From JBDSTW01 sp039914705 (lineage in GTDB: Bacteria > Pseudomonadota > Gammaproteobacteria > SURF-13), in NCBI GenBank assembly GCA_039914705.1, contig JBDSOT010000140.1:1-9820 (forward strand): a stretch of DNA of 9,820 nucleotides, written 5' to 3'. Below are positions 1 to 7,298 of the stretch, piece after piece. How positions within the stretch are numbered: position 1 is the first letter of the stretch; each line of letters opens with the position of its first letter. The position numbers were made by a program, and so were the translations under genes. The notes beneath the pieces are model-generated. The model ran no database searches, was not told the DNA's origin, and saw nothing but the letters and a program-made list of their open reading frames with translations.

Positions 1-1
1 G

Positions 2-796
2 GAAGAGGTTATTGGCAAAAATCCCCGGATTTTGAGTTCAGGCCAGCAGAGTCCCGAATTTTATAAAGAACTATTTGATAGCCTAAAAGCGTCTGACCAA
101 TGGCAGGGCGAAGTCTGGAATCGGCGCAAGGACGGCGAGCTGTACGGTGAGTGGCTGACCATCAGCACGGTACGCAATAAGCAGGGGCAGATAAATAATC
201 ATATTGCGATATTTTCTGATATTACCCGGCGCAAACGGAAAGCGGAGCGCAATGAATACCTCGCCCATCACGATGCCCTCACGGGCCTGGGCAATCGCCT
301 GCTGCTGGTAGATCGTATCAAAAGCGCTTTGTTGCAAGCGCGGCGCGACCATAAGTTAACTGCGGTATTGTATCTTGACCTCGATCACTTCAAACAAATC
401 AACGACACTCTGGCTCACGATGTCGGCGACACGTTATTACGGGAAGTTGCAAAACGCCTTTCCGCCTGCGTGCGCGGCGTGGATTCGGTGCTGCGCCTGG
501 GCGGAGATGAGTTTGTGCTGGTGGAAAACATCCGCGATGAAAACGATGTCAAGTTGATCGCGAATAAGGCCCTCGCGGCCTTGGCCAAACCTTTTATGAT
601 CAAAAAGCATCGGCTTTATATCAGTTGCAGCATAGGTATCTGCATAGCTTCCAGCGACAAAGCCGAGCCGCTGTCGCTGGTTAATAATGCCGATTGTGCC
701 ATGTATCAGGCCAAGCATCAGGGCGGCAATTGCTACCAATTTTATTCTGAGAATGTCACACCGCTGCGCAACCCGGCGAGCGGGGAGACAGTCTAA
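2..796 (+). CDS. PAS-GGDEF diguanylate cyclase, 3' part only
   Basis: This is the C-terminal 264 codons of a sensor-type diguanylate cyclase, which makes cyclic di-GMP from two GTP. The reading frame is open from base 2, and its first residues (EEVIGKNPRILSSG) are already inside a PAS domain. The TTG at 32 is therefore not the start; the true start lies upstream of the window. Visible order: PAS core and PAC segment (to about base 245), a short linker, then a full GGDEF domain. The DALTGLGNR motif is at 272-298, the metal-binding LDLDHFKQIND region follows, and an intact GGDEF signature is at 500-514. An RGVD sequence five residues before GGDEF fits the RxxD product-inhibition site. The protein ends with TAA about 90 residues after GGDEF, so no EAL domain follows. 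Catalytic activity is likely; the signal sensed and any membrane segments are outside the window. It converges on the efflux operon. Confidence 0.93.
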   Translation, partial: EEVIGKNPRILSSGQQSPEFYKELFDSLKASDQWQGEVWNRRKDGELYGEWLTISTVRNKQGQINNHIAIFSDITRRKRKAERNEYLAHHDALTGLGNRLLLVDRIKSALLQARRDHKLTAVLYLDLDHFKQINDTLAHDVGDTLLREVAKRLSACVRGVDSVLRLGGDEFVLVENIRDENDVKLIANKALAALAKPFMIKKHRLYISCSIGICIASSDKAEPLSLVNNADCAMYQAKHQGGNCYQFYSENVTPLRNPASGETV

Positions 797-798
797 GT

Positions 799-891
799 CT
801 AGACGCATCAATAATATATATGGAGCGTTAGTCCCATATATCCATCGTAAGAAAAGAAACCTTTTAGCGGGGCGTGAAGGCAAGCGTCTAG
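799..891. repeat. Inverted repeat framing the convergent intergenic gap
   Basis: CTAGACGC at 799-806 is matched by its exact reverse complement GCGTCTAG at 884-891, 77 bases apart. The two arms sit just after the stop of the cyclase gene and just before the stop of the TolC-family gene, so they enclose almost the whole gap, including the hairpin at 816-841. Eight matching bases can arise by chance, and the pairing does not extend at either end. Confidence 0.4.
816..841. terminator. Hairpin between converging genes, weak terminator candidate
   Basis: A perfect 8-bp stem, ATATATGG pairing with CCATATAT, has a 10-base loop (824-833). It lies 20 bases after the stop of the cyclase gene and 51 bases after the end of the TolC-family gene, so it could serve both strands. 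On the minus strand it is followed by an AT-rich stretch; neither strand has a true run of T. The stem is mostly A-T. It could be a weak bidirectional terminator or simply an AT-rich palindrome. Confidence 0.35.
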
Positions 892-2145
892 CTAATGAGG
901 ATCACCTTCCAGGGGCCACAACTCATGCGCGTCCACCAGTAAGCGATAGCGCGCCTCGTTGGCATCGAGCTGCGCCAGGCTGGCGGCGAGCCGCGCCTCG
1001 GCGGCCTGTCGGCGTGCGATCAGGACATTGGATAAATCGGCTTCTCCCAAACTGTAAGCACGCGCTATCAGTTCGGCATTCTTATCGGTGAAATCGGCGG
1101 CGCTGAGGGCACTTTGCTGGCTGCGGTAGCTGGATTGCGCGCTGGCGTAAACACTGGCGATGTCTGCGTTAAGGCGGCGCAATACCTTGGCTTCATTCAA
1201 GTTGGCAATTTCTGCTTCGGCTGTCGCCTCACGCCCGGCGGCTGCGCGGGCTTTTCCGGTCAGGGGTATCGAAACATAGACCCCGGCTATCTGTTCATCA
1301 CCACCGGTTTCGGAGGCATAACGCGCGCCTAGCATCGGGTCGGGCCGCTGGTTTTTGTCAGCGCGGGCGGCCTGGAGTTGCGCCCGTTTGGATTGTTCCC
1401 GGGCCAAATTTAGTTCGTCGTTACTGGTCAAAATCCGTGCGCGCCATTCGTCCAGGGTTTGCGTTATCGGCACGGGTGTTATCAGCGTTGGTGCGGCGGG
1501 AAGTTGGATGCCGATGAAACGCTGCGTGAGATCAATCGCTGCCTTTTGCTCGCGCAGCCTGGCTTGTTGAAGCGAATATTCTTCTTGAGCCAGTGCGGCC
1601 CCCGCGAGTGACGCCTCCAGCCGTGGCGCATCGCCGCCCTGCACGCGTCGCTCGACAATCCGCAACTGTTCTTTGAAGGTTTCAACCTGAGCCTTTGCCT
1701 GATCTGCTTCGTTATAGGCCCGCATCCAGTTAAACCACAGGCGCAGCAACTCACGCTTTGCTTCGTGCAGGCTGTCAGCATAAGCTGCTTCAGCCTGGCT
1801 GACACCTTGGACTCCAAGCTGCTGATCCAGCCTGACCTTGCCAGGCAGACGAAATGCACGCTCCAAACTAATGTCCCATTCGCCGAAATCACCGCGCCCG
1901 TCGATAGTGCGTTGTCCCGCGCCCAGTCTGACATTGGGTTCGTACGGTCCGGCCTCCAGGCCAAGTTGTCTGGCCTTGCCCACTTCTATACCGGCCCGCG
2001 CCGCTTGTGCATCGGGATTATTGCTGAGCGCCTCTGCGACCGTTGCCAGCGACGGCAGATCGGAATTCTCAAGCTTGTTTTCCGCTTGAACCGGGAATAT
2101 GGCGCTCATGATTACTACCAAAACTAATTTCACGCTTGCCTTCAT
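892..2145 (-). CDS. TolC-family outer membrane channel of a metal RND efflux system (CzcC/CusC type)
   Basis: A 417-residue outer membrane efflux protein, the last gene of the pump operon. TolC-family proteins form a trimeric beta barrel with a long helical tunnel that takes substrate from the RND pump and adaptor to the outside. The N-terminus is a signal peptide: a lysine, a hydrophobic run, then PVQA before the predicted cut near residue 21. There is no lipobox cysteine, so unlike CusC it is not expected to be a lipoprotein. The mature part has two repeats of long amphipathic, Ala/Gln/Arg-rich helices (about 30-210 and 215-410), typical of OEP domains. The conserved AYSLGEADLSNVL segment near the C-terminus matches the CzcC group. 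The ATG overlaps the stop of the DUF3240 gene (ATGA, 2142-2145). A GGGAG ribosome binding site (2152-2156) lies 6 bases upstream. Length is normal for the family. Confidence 0.92.
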   Translation of the reverse strand: MKASVKLVLVVIMSAIFPVQAENKLENSDLPSLATVAEALSNNPDAQAARAGIEVGKARQLGLEAGPYEPNVRLGAGQRTIDGRGDFGEWDISLERAFRLPGKVRLDQQLGVQGVSQAEAAYADSLHEAKRELLRLWFNWMRAYNEADQAKAQVETFKEQLRIVERRVQGGDAPRLEASLAGAALAQEEYSLQQARLREQKAAIDLTQRFIGIQLPAAPTLITPVPITQTLDEWRARILTSNDELNLAREQSKRAQLQAARADKNQRPDPMLGARYASETGGDEQIAGVYVSIPLTGKARAAAGREATAEAEIANLNEAKVLRRLNADIASVYASAQSSYRSQQSALSAADFTDKNAELIARAYSLGEADLSNVLIARRQAAEARLAASLAQLDANEARYRLLVDAHELWPLEGDPH

Positions 2146-2453
2146 GCAAATCTCCCGAACTCACTGACAGGGGTAATCCAGTACACAATATCGCTGTGCG
2201 GCAGCGTGGTTCGCAAGTCATCAATCAGGGTCTGCGCCACTGCATGTTGCAGCAGAATTTTCATCTGCACGCGCCGCGCGCGGCCCCGCACCTGTTCCAC
2301 GATGTCTTGATAATCGAGATTGGAGCCGTGACCCTCCACCGCACTGGTGGTGAAATCGCCCGCCAGTGCCTCATGTTCGAGCAGCAGGTCAACCAGGTTT
2401 TCCTCCAGCGCCCTGGGGAATACCAATGTCAAACAACAATCGGGCACATTCAT
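2142..2453 (-). CDS. DUF3240 family protein (P-II-like), metal efflux accessory
   Basis: A 103-residue soluble protein with no signal peptide or membrane segment, so cytosolic. It has the pattern of DUF3240: a Cys-Leu-Thr-Leu first strand, an ALEENLVDLLLEH helix, a central GHG motif (residues 41-43), an EQVRGRARRVQ segment and a YWITPV strand near the end. This family is grouped with the P-II/GlnB-like ferredoxin-type fold, whose members often trimerise and bind small ligands or metals. It is commonly found beside CzcA-type pumps, and its biochemical role is not established. A Cys-Cys pair (residues 6-7) and several His are possible ligands, which is inference. The start overlaps the pump stop (ATGA, 2450-2453) with GGAG at 2462-2465. 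The stop overlaps the TolC-family start. Its place between pump and channel genes argues for a role tied to the exporter, perhaps sensing or gating from the cytosol. Confidence 0.85.
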   Translation of the reverse strand: MNVPDCCLTLVFPRALEENLVDLLLEHEALAGDFTTSAVEGHGSNLDYQDIVEQVRGRARRVQMKILLQHAVAQTLIDDLRTTLPHSDIVYWITPVSEFGRFA

Positions 2454-5400
2454 GATGTCTGCTCCGCTAATACCAGGGGTTCACTGCGAGTTCTTTTCGC
2501 GGCCCCGCGCGGTACACCGAAGCGACGGTAGAGAATGGGTAACAGAATGAGCGTGAGCAAGGTCGCACTCACCAAGCCGCCGATGACCACGATGGCCAGC
2601 GGCTTCTGAATCTCCGACCCTGGCCCCGTCGCAAACAACAACGGCACCAGACCGAAGGCGGCGATGCTGGCGGTCATCAACACCGGACGCAAACGCCGCT
2701 TCGCGCCTTCGACCACCACATCAGCGAGCGCCATGCCCTCCGCCCGCAGTTGGTTAAAGTAACTGACCATCACCACGCCGTTCAGCACCGCGATGCCGAG
2801 CAGGGCAATGAATCCTACCGACGCGGGCACCGACAAATACTCCCCTGACAGCCACAGCGCAAACACACCGCCGACCATGGCGAATGGAATGTTGGACAGT
2901 ACCAGCACCGCCTGGCGCACCGAGCCAAAGGTAGCGAACAGCAGCAGAAAGATCAGGCCCAACGCCACCGGCACCACGATGGTCAGGCGTGCGGCGGCGC
3001 GTTGCTGGTTTTCGAACTGCCCGCCCCAACTTAATCGGTAGCCATCGGGTAACTTCACCTGTTTGCTCACCGCCTGTCGGGCCTCCTCTACAAAACCGAC
3101 CAGGTCGCGGCCCTGCACATTGGACAGCGTGACTGCCATGCGCGCGCCGTTTTCCCGATCAATCTTGACCGGGCCATTTACCCGTTTCAGCGTGGCTACG
3201 CTGGAGATCGGCACGCTCTCGCCATTAGGCAAGGCCAGCGTCAGTTGTGAAAACAGGGTCGGCGAGGTGCGCAAGGCATCCTCTCCACGCATCAGCACCG
3301 GGGTGCGCCGCGCACCTTCCAGCACCGTACCCACCGTTCTGCCTTCCAGTTGTGAACGTAGCGCCTCGCCGATATCGTCCACGTTCAAGCCCATGCGACC
3401 TGCGGCGAGCCGGTCAATTTCCACTTGGAGATACTGCACGCCGTCATTCTGCACGGTGTACACATCCTGACTGCCGGGCGTCGCCTTCAGCACCGCTTCG
3501 ATTTCCGTTGCCAGCCCGTTTAACGTGGCGAGGTCCGGTCCGAACACCCGCACGGCGACATCCCCGCGCACGCCGATAATCATCTCCTGCACGCGCATAT
3601 CGATGGGCTGCGTAAAGCTGTAGGAAATGCCGGGCAATTTATCCAGCACCTTGCGCAGCTCATCAGTCAACCATTCCTTGTCATTTTCACGCCACTCAGC
3701 GCGCGGCTTCGTTTGCAGATAGGTATCCGTTTGATTAAGTCCCATCGGGTCCAAACCCAGTTCGTCCGCCCCGGCCCGCGCCACGATGCCCGTCACCTCC
3801 GGCACCTGGCTCATGATCGCCTGATGGACCTTCAAATCCAGCGCGGCAGTCTGCTCTAGGCTGATGGATGGCAGTTTCTCAATGCCGACAATAATGTCGC
3901 CCTCATCCATCTCCGGCATGAAGGTCTTGCCGAGTTGCGTGTACACAAAGCCGGTCAGTCCCAGCGCCAGAAAGGCCGCTATTACGACGGTTTTCACATG
4001 ATTCAAGGACCACCGCAACACCGGCTCGTACAATGCATTCGCCTTGCGCACTAACCACGGGTCACGGTGCCCCACACTTTTCAGTAGAAAGGAGGCGAGC
4101 ACCGGGATAATCGTGAGCGAGAGCAGCAGTGAGCCGGACAGGGCAAACACGATGGTTAAGGCCACCGGGACGAAGAACTTGCCCTCCAGGCCTTGCAGCG
4201 TGAGCAACGGCAGGAACACGATGACGATAATCAGGATGCCCGCCAAAACCGGTTTGGCCACCTCGCGCACCGCGCGGTAAATAATGTGCAGATGCGGCAG
4301 TTTGTTGGCCTTGGCATCGCGCGCCAGATGCGAGACGATGTTCTCCACCACCACCACCGCCGCATCCACCAGCATGCCGATGGCAATCGCCAGACCGCCC
4401 AGGCTCATCAGATTGGCCGACATGCCGAACAGGCGCATCATGATGAAGGTAATCAGCGCGGCCAGCGGCAGGGTCAGCGCCACCACCAGCGCGGCGCGCA
4501 GATTGCCCAGGAACAGGATGAGCAGCACAACCACCAGCGCAATCGCCTCAAACAAGGCCGTGGATACCGTGCCAACGGCCCGCTCCACCAGACTGCCGCG
4601 ATCATAAAATACTTGGGTCTTCACGCCCTTGGGAAAGGTGGGTGCCAACTCCGCCAGCTTGTTGCGCACACCCTCAACAACCTCCTGCGCATTCGCGCCG
4701 CGCAGGCCCAGCACCAGGCCCTGCACCGCCTCGCCCTTGCCGTCCATGGTGACCACGCCGTAGCGCGTGAGACTGCCGATGCGCACCTCCGCCACATCGG
4801 CGACGCGCACCGGTGTGCCATCGTTATTGCCGACTACAATGGCGCGCAGATCGTCCAGCGTTTTAACCGTGCCGTCCGAGCGCACCAGCAGCACTTCTTC
4901 GCCATCGGTAAGGCGTCCCGCGCCGTCGTTGCGGTTGTTTGTTTCCAGCACTTTTTGCAACTGATCCAGACTGATGCCGCGCGCGCGCAAGGCCGCACCA
5001 TCGGGCACCACCTCGAAGCTGCGCACCAGTCCGCCCAGCGCGTTGACATCGGCCACACCCGGCAGGGTGCGCAAGGCCGGACGGATCACCCAATCGAGCA
5101 GACTCCTGCGCTCCATCAGGCTGAGATCACCGCCGACGATGGTAAACATGAACATTTCACCCAAGGGCGTAGTGATCGGCGCAAGTCCGCCGGTAGCACC
5201 AGGCGGCAGGTCAGCGGCGATATTATTGAAGCGCTCCGCGACCTGTTGGCGCGCCCAGTAAATATCGGTGCCGTCCACGAAGTCGAGCGTGACATCGGTC
5301 AATCCGTATTTAGTCACCGAACGCAGAATTTTCTGGTTGGGAATACCCAGCAATTCCACCTCGATGGGTGCCGTGATACGCGCCTCGATCTCTTCCGGCG

Positions 5401-5569
5401 TCATGCCCGGGGCCTTGATAATGACCTTGACCTGCGTGGATGAAACATCGGGAAAGGCGTCAATCGGCAGGCCCTTGAAGGCATAGCTGCCGCCTGCAAC
5501 GAGCAACAACATGAGCAGCAACATCAGCAGGCGTTGCGTCAGTGCAAATTCAACGAGGCGTGCGATCAT
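2450..5569 (-). CDS. CzcA/CusA family heavy-metal efflux RND pump
   Basis: A 1039-residue proton-driven inner membrane transporter of the HME-RND family, which exports metal cations through the tripartite complex. It has the RND plan: an N-terminal membrane helix (about 11-31), a large periplasmic loop, membrane helices at roughly 338-495, a helix near 528-546, a second periplasmic loop, and five C-terminal helices (about 865-1013). Family sequences include the N-terminal GLPIDAFPDVSSTQV, YWARQQV and a TM4 GGLAIAIGMLVDAA segment. In TM4 the CzcA-type Asp/Asp/Glu relay appears as Ala396, Asp402, Glu409, which is the CusA arrangement. The ATG at 5569 is preferred over an upstream in-frame GTG (5593): the ATG overlaps the adaptor stop (ATGA, 5566-5569) and has GGAGGAGG just before it. 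Of the three CusA periplasmic methionines, only one (near Met663) seems to have a counterpart, so copper/silver specificity is not assured. Confidence 0.95.
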   Translation of the reverse strand: MIARLVEFALTQRLLMLLLMLLLVAGGSYAFKGLPIDAFPDVSSTQVKVIIKAPGMTPEEIEARITAPIEVELLGIPNQKILRSVTKYGLTDVTLDFVDGTDIYWARQQVAERFNNIAADLPPGATGGLAPITTPLGEMFMFTIVGGDLSLMERRSLLDWVIRPALRTLPGVADVNALGGLVRSFEVVPDGAALRARGISLDQLQKVLETNNRNDGAGRLTDGEEVLLVRSDGTVKTLDDLRAIVVGNNDGTPVRVADVAEVRIGSLTRYGVVTMDGKGEAVQGLVLGLRGANAQEVVEGVRNKLAELAPTFPKGVKTQVFYDRGSLVERAVGTVSTALFEAIALVVVLLILFLGNLRAALVVALTLPLAALITFIMMRLFGMSANLMSLGGLAIAIGMLVDAAVVVVENIVSHLARDAKANKLPHLHIIYRAVREVAKPVLAGILIIVIVFLPLLTLQGLEGKFFVPVALTIVFALSGSLLLSLTIIPVLASFLLKSVGHRDPWLVRKANALYEPVLRWSLNHVKTVVIAAFLALGLTGFVYTQLGKTFMPEMDEGDIIVGIEKLPSISLEQTAALDLKVHQAIMSQVPEVTGIVARAGADELGLDPMGLNQTDTYLQTKPRAEWRENDKEWLTDELRKVLDKLPGISYSFTQPIDMRVQEMIIGVRGDVAVRVFGPDLATLNGLATEIEAVLKATPGSQDVYTVQNDGVQYLQVEIDRLAAGRMGLNVDDIGEALRSQLEGRTVGTVLEGARRTPVLMRGEDALRTSPTLFSQLTLALPNGESVPISSVATLKRVNGPVKIDRENGARMAVTLSNVQGRDLVGFVEEARQAVSKQVKLPDGYRLSWGGQFENQQRAAARLTIVVPVALGLIFLLLFATFGSVRQAVLVLSNIPFAMVGGVFALWLSGEYLSVPASVGFIALLGIAVLNGVVMVSYFNQLRAEGMALADVVVEGAKRRLRPVLMTASIAAFGLVPLLFATGPGSEIQKPLAIVVIGGLVSATLLTLILLPILYRRFGVPRGAAKRTRSEPLVLAEQTS

Positions 5570-6669
5570 TCGCCTCCTCCCAAGCCTTGCCACGCACCCT
5601 TCAAGGTCACCACGCCGCGCACCGCGACCTGCTCATTACCGTTGAATGGGCCTTCAATCGTGCTGGTATTCGCCGCCGTACCAACAACGGTCACCGGCTG
5701 CACACGAAAACCGCTGGCGGTCTGCACGAACAGATAAACCTTGTTGTCCTGATGCACCAGGGCCTGACTCGGCACGGCCCATTGCGGGGTCGTTGAACTG
5801 GGTGCTGCAATCTCCACCTCGATCTGCTGGCCGGGGTGCAGGCGCTCCGCGCCTTCCGTCACCTCGGCGCGCACTATCAGGGTCTGGTTCATGCTGCCCA
5901 CGCTACGCCCGATAGAGAGCACCGAGCCTGCGGCCTGGTAGGCAGGCACCGTGATCTTGCTGCCCTCGTTGATCTGCGCCAGCCGTGACAACGGTACAGA
6001 AACTTCCAGCCACAAGGGTGTGAGGCTGGCCAGCTTGTATAGCGGGGCTGAGGCCTCGGTGCGTTGCCCGGCTACGGCCAACTGCTCCAGCACCACGCCG
6101 TTTATCGGCGCTACAATCTCCACGGCGCTGGTAAAGATTCGCTTGTCGCGCAATTGCCGGACGGCGCTATCACTCATTCCGTACAGAGGCAGTAATTGCT
6201 GCTGCTCGGCCAGCTCGGCGGACACCTCCGTAAACTCATTCTTGGTCGCTAAATAGCGGCTTTCCGCGATAATGCCTTCTTTAAACAGCTTCTCATCCCG
6301 ATTAAGATTCTCGCGCCGCAAGTCCGCACGTGTTGCCGCCTGCAAAAACTCCCGTTGCGCCTCGATGAGGGTGGAACTTTTCAAGCGCGCCAGCACCTGC
6401 CCCTGTTTAATCTCTTCATTTACCGCCACCACCATTGCTTCCACAAAACCGGCCACCGGCGCACTCACAATTTGCATCTGCTTATTGGGGATTACTACTT
6501 GAGCCGGCAGTCCGGCCCCCATCGCGGCGGTTTGTTTTTGAATAGGCGCAGTCGCAATATCCAGGGATTGCGCCTGTTGGGCAGACATTGGAAGGTCTTC
6601 GGCGGCATAAGATGCCGAGACAGTGAAAAAACTCATGCATAACAAACAAGCAGTGCGCAGGATGCGCAT
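5566..6669 (-). CDS. HlyD/CzcB-type periplasmic adaptor of the metal RND pump
   Basis: A 367-residue membrane fusion protein, first gene of the four-gene pump operon. It bridges the RND pump and the outer membrane channel in the periplasm. Visible parts: a signal peptide (residues 1 to about 22, hydrophobic core then SASYA); the first lipoyl half with APVAGFVEAMVV (about 67-97); a helical hairpin (about 98-165, rich in Glu/Arg/Gln); the second lipoyl half with VAPINGVV (about 183-212); a beta-barrel domain (about 217-290); and a membrane-proximal domain (about 295-360). It is a short adaptor: it lacks the His-rich N-terminal extension of CzcB and any extra metal-chaperone domain. The mature N-terminus has a few Met (28, 50, 65) but no clear CusB-like Met cluster. 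The ATG has AAGGAG (6677-6682) 7 bases upstream. The stop overlaps the pump start. Transcription probably begins in the AT-rich gap upstream or at the preceding small gene. Confidence 0.92.
   Translation of the reverse strand: MRILRTACLLCMSFFTVSASYAAEDLPMSAQQAQSLDIATAPIQKQTAAMGAGLPAQVVIPNKQMQIVSAPVAGFVEAMVVAVNEEIKQGQVLARLKSSTLIEAQREFLQAATRADLRRENLNRDEKLFKEGIIAESRYLATKNEFTEVSAELAEQQQLLPLYGMSDSAVRQLRDKRIFTSAVEIVAPINGVVLEQLAVAGQRTEASAPLYKLASLTPLWLEVSVPLSRLAQINEGSKITVPAYQAAGSVLSIGRSVGSMNQTLIVRAEVTEGAERLHPGQQIEVEIAAPSSTTPQWAVPSQALVHQDNKVYLFVQTASGFRVQPVTVVGTAANTSTIEGPFNGNEQVAVRGVVTLKGAWQGLGGGE
5573..5580 (-). promoter_or_regulatory. Ribosome binding site fixing the RND pump start
   Basis: On the minus strand this reads GGAGGAGG, ending 3 bases before the ATG at 5567-5569; its upstream GGAGG half is spaced 6 bases away. 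It lies inside the end of the adaptor gene, where it also encodes the Gly/Glu-rich tail. It decides the pump start in favour of the ATG over the in-frame GTG eight codons upstream. Confidence 0.8.
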
Positions 6670-6711
6670 AACATCACTCCTTAAACCTGAGGCTGCGATA
6701 AACGGCCAAGC

Positions 6712-6745
6712 GTATCCAAAATTTAATTTGAAAAGTATTCCAAAT
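6712..6745. promoter_or_regulatory. Candidate operator upstream of the efflux operon (palindrome plus direct repeat)
   Basis: In the AT-rich gap before the adaptor gene, a 20-bp imperfect palindrome spans 6726-6745: ATTTG and CAAAT arms, 7 of 10 positions symmetric. Overlapping it, the plus strand has GTATCCAAA (6712-6720) and GTATTCCAAA (6735-6744), a near direct repeat with starts 23 bp apart, about two helical turns. The block lies 43-76 bases upstream of the adaptor ATG. I could not place a convincing -35/-10 pair. The symmetry and spacing suggest a regulator site, by inference only. Confidence 0.4.
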
Positions 6746-6797
6746 GCGAAACGCGCAACTTGGTTTACCGAAAACGCGTTAGTGAACTAGTAGAAAA

Positions 6798-7187
6798 TTA
6801 AAGGGCGTAAGGAGGGGCGTGAGCAGGAGGGGATACAAAAGGTGATCGAGCAATGCGAAAGCCCGGCAAAGTTGCGGTGGTAAAGTCAGCGTGTAACCGT
6901 GATAGCCCCAGCGAGGCAGCAAAAAAGTGTATAGCCAGGTCAGGCGCTGGGGCCTTCTTTGGGCCAGCCGATGTCGTGCCGACCGCGCGCCAATCGAGTG
7001 CTTCGACCCGGGCCTCGGGACATTGCGACTTTTCGCTATCCAGACAGTACAGCTCGACACCGCTATGAGCATGATTGCCGGAAAAGCCGTGCGGCTCAGC
7101 GGCGGGATGTGCATGCACCAAGGGCGCAATACATTGCAGCAATGCAAACAGGAAGATTGAAAATAGCTTGCCGTAGCGGTTGGTCAT
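6798..7187 (-). CDS. Small exported His/Cys-containing protein, CzcI-like in position
   Basis: A 129-residue protein of no family I can name with certainty. It begins with a clear signal peptide (Lys7, hydrophobic run 8-23, then LVHA-HP, cut near residue 26), so it should be periplasmic. The mature start is rich in possible metal ligands: His27, 33, 39 and 41, then Cys48 and Cys56 eight residues apart. The C-terminus is a Pro/Ala-rich tail (SPPAHAPPYAL). Small exported proteins of this size with His and Cys pairs and a proline-rich tail precede czc-type operons (CzcI), and this gene lies 128 bases upstream of the adaptor on the same strand; homology to CzcI is not shown. The ATG at 7187 is the only option: a TAA stop lies three codons upstream in frame and no other Met occurs. 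No Shine-Dalgarno is visible. An overlapping frame at 6779-7147 lacks these features. Confidence 0.65.
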   Translation of the reverse strand: MTNRYGKLFSIFLFALLQCIAPLVHAHPAAEPHGFSGNHAHSGVELYCLDSEKSQCPEARVEALDWRAVGTTSAGPKKAPAPDLAIHFFAASLGLSRLHADFTTATLPGFRIARSPFVSPPAHAPPYAL

Positions 7188-7298
7188 AGGGTTTTATAGT
7201 AGCTGGATACTGGGCAAGTTACTAGAAGGGTTTAGTTTCGGTAGCGCTCTGATCAGACGAAGGATAAGCCTGCTTGAAAAGATTTTTTGGTGTAACCG

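Noticed and set aside
32..34. TTG as the start of the GGDEF protein
   Set aside because: The frame stays open to the window edge and the residues before it belong to the PAS domain, so the gene begins upstream.
687..1091. A 134-codon plus-strand frame spanning the end of the cyclase and the end of the TolC-family gene
   Set aside because: It overlaps two well-supported genes in other frames, is Arg/Pro-rich and low in information, and has no domain.
4193..5443. A 416-codon open frame on the plus strand, His/Gln/Arg-rich, opposite the RND pump gene
   Set aside because: It lies wholly antisense to a strongly conserved pump; its composition is what codon bias on the other strand gives, and there is no recognisable domain.
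5570..5593. GTG at 5593 as the start of the RND pump
   Set aside because: The ATG at 5569 has GGAGGAGG before it, makes the same ATGA overlap as the other junctions, and gives the usual MIARLVEFAL N-terminus.
6779..7147. A 122-codon minus-strand frame overlapping the small exported protein
   Set aside because: The alternative frame at 6798-7187 has a proper signal peptide and a sensible composition; this one is Leu/Pro/Arg-rich without an organised N-terminus.
7200..7298. Terminator after the amidotransferase gene
   Set aside because: An A/T-rich run is present near 7282-7287, but no GC stem precedes it on the minus strand.
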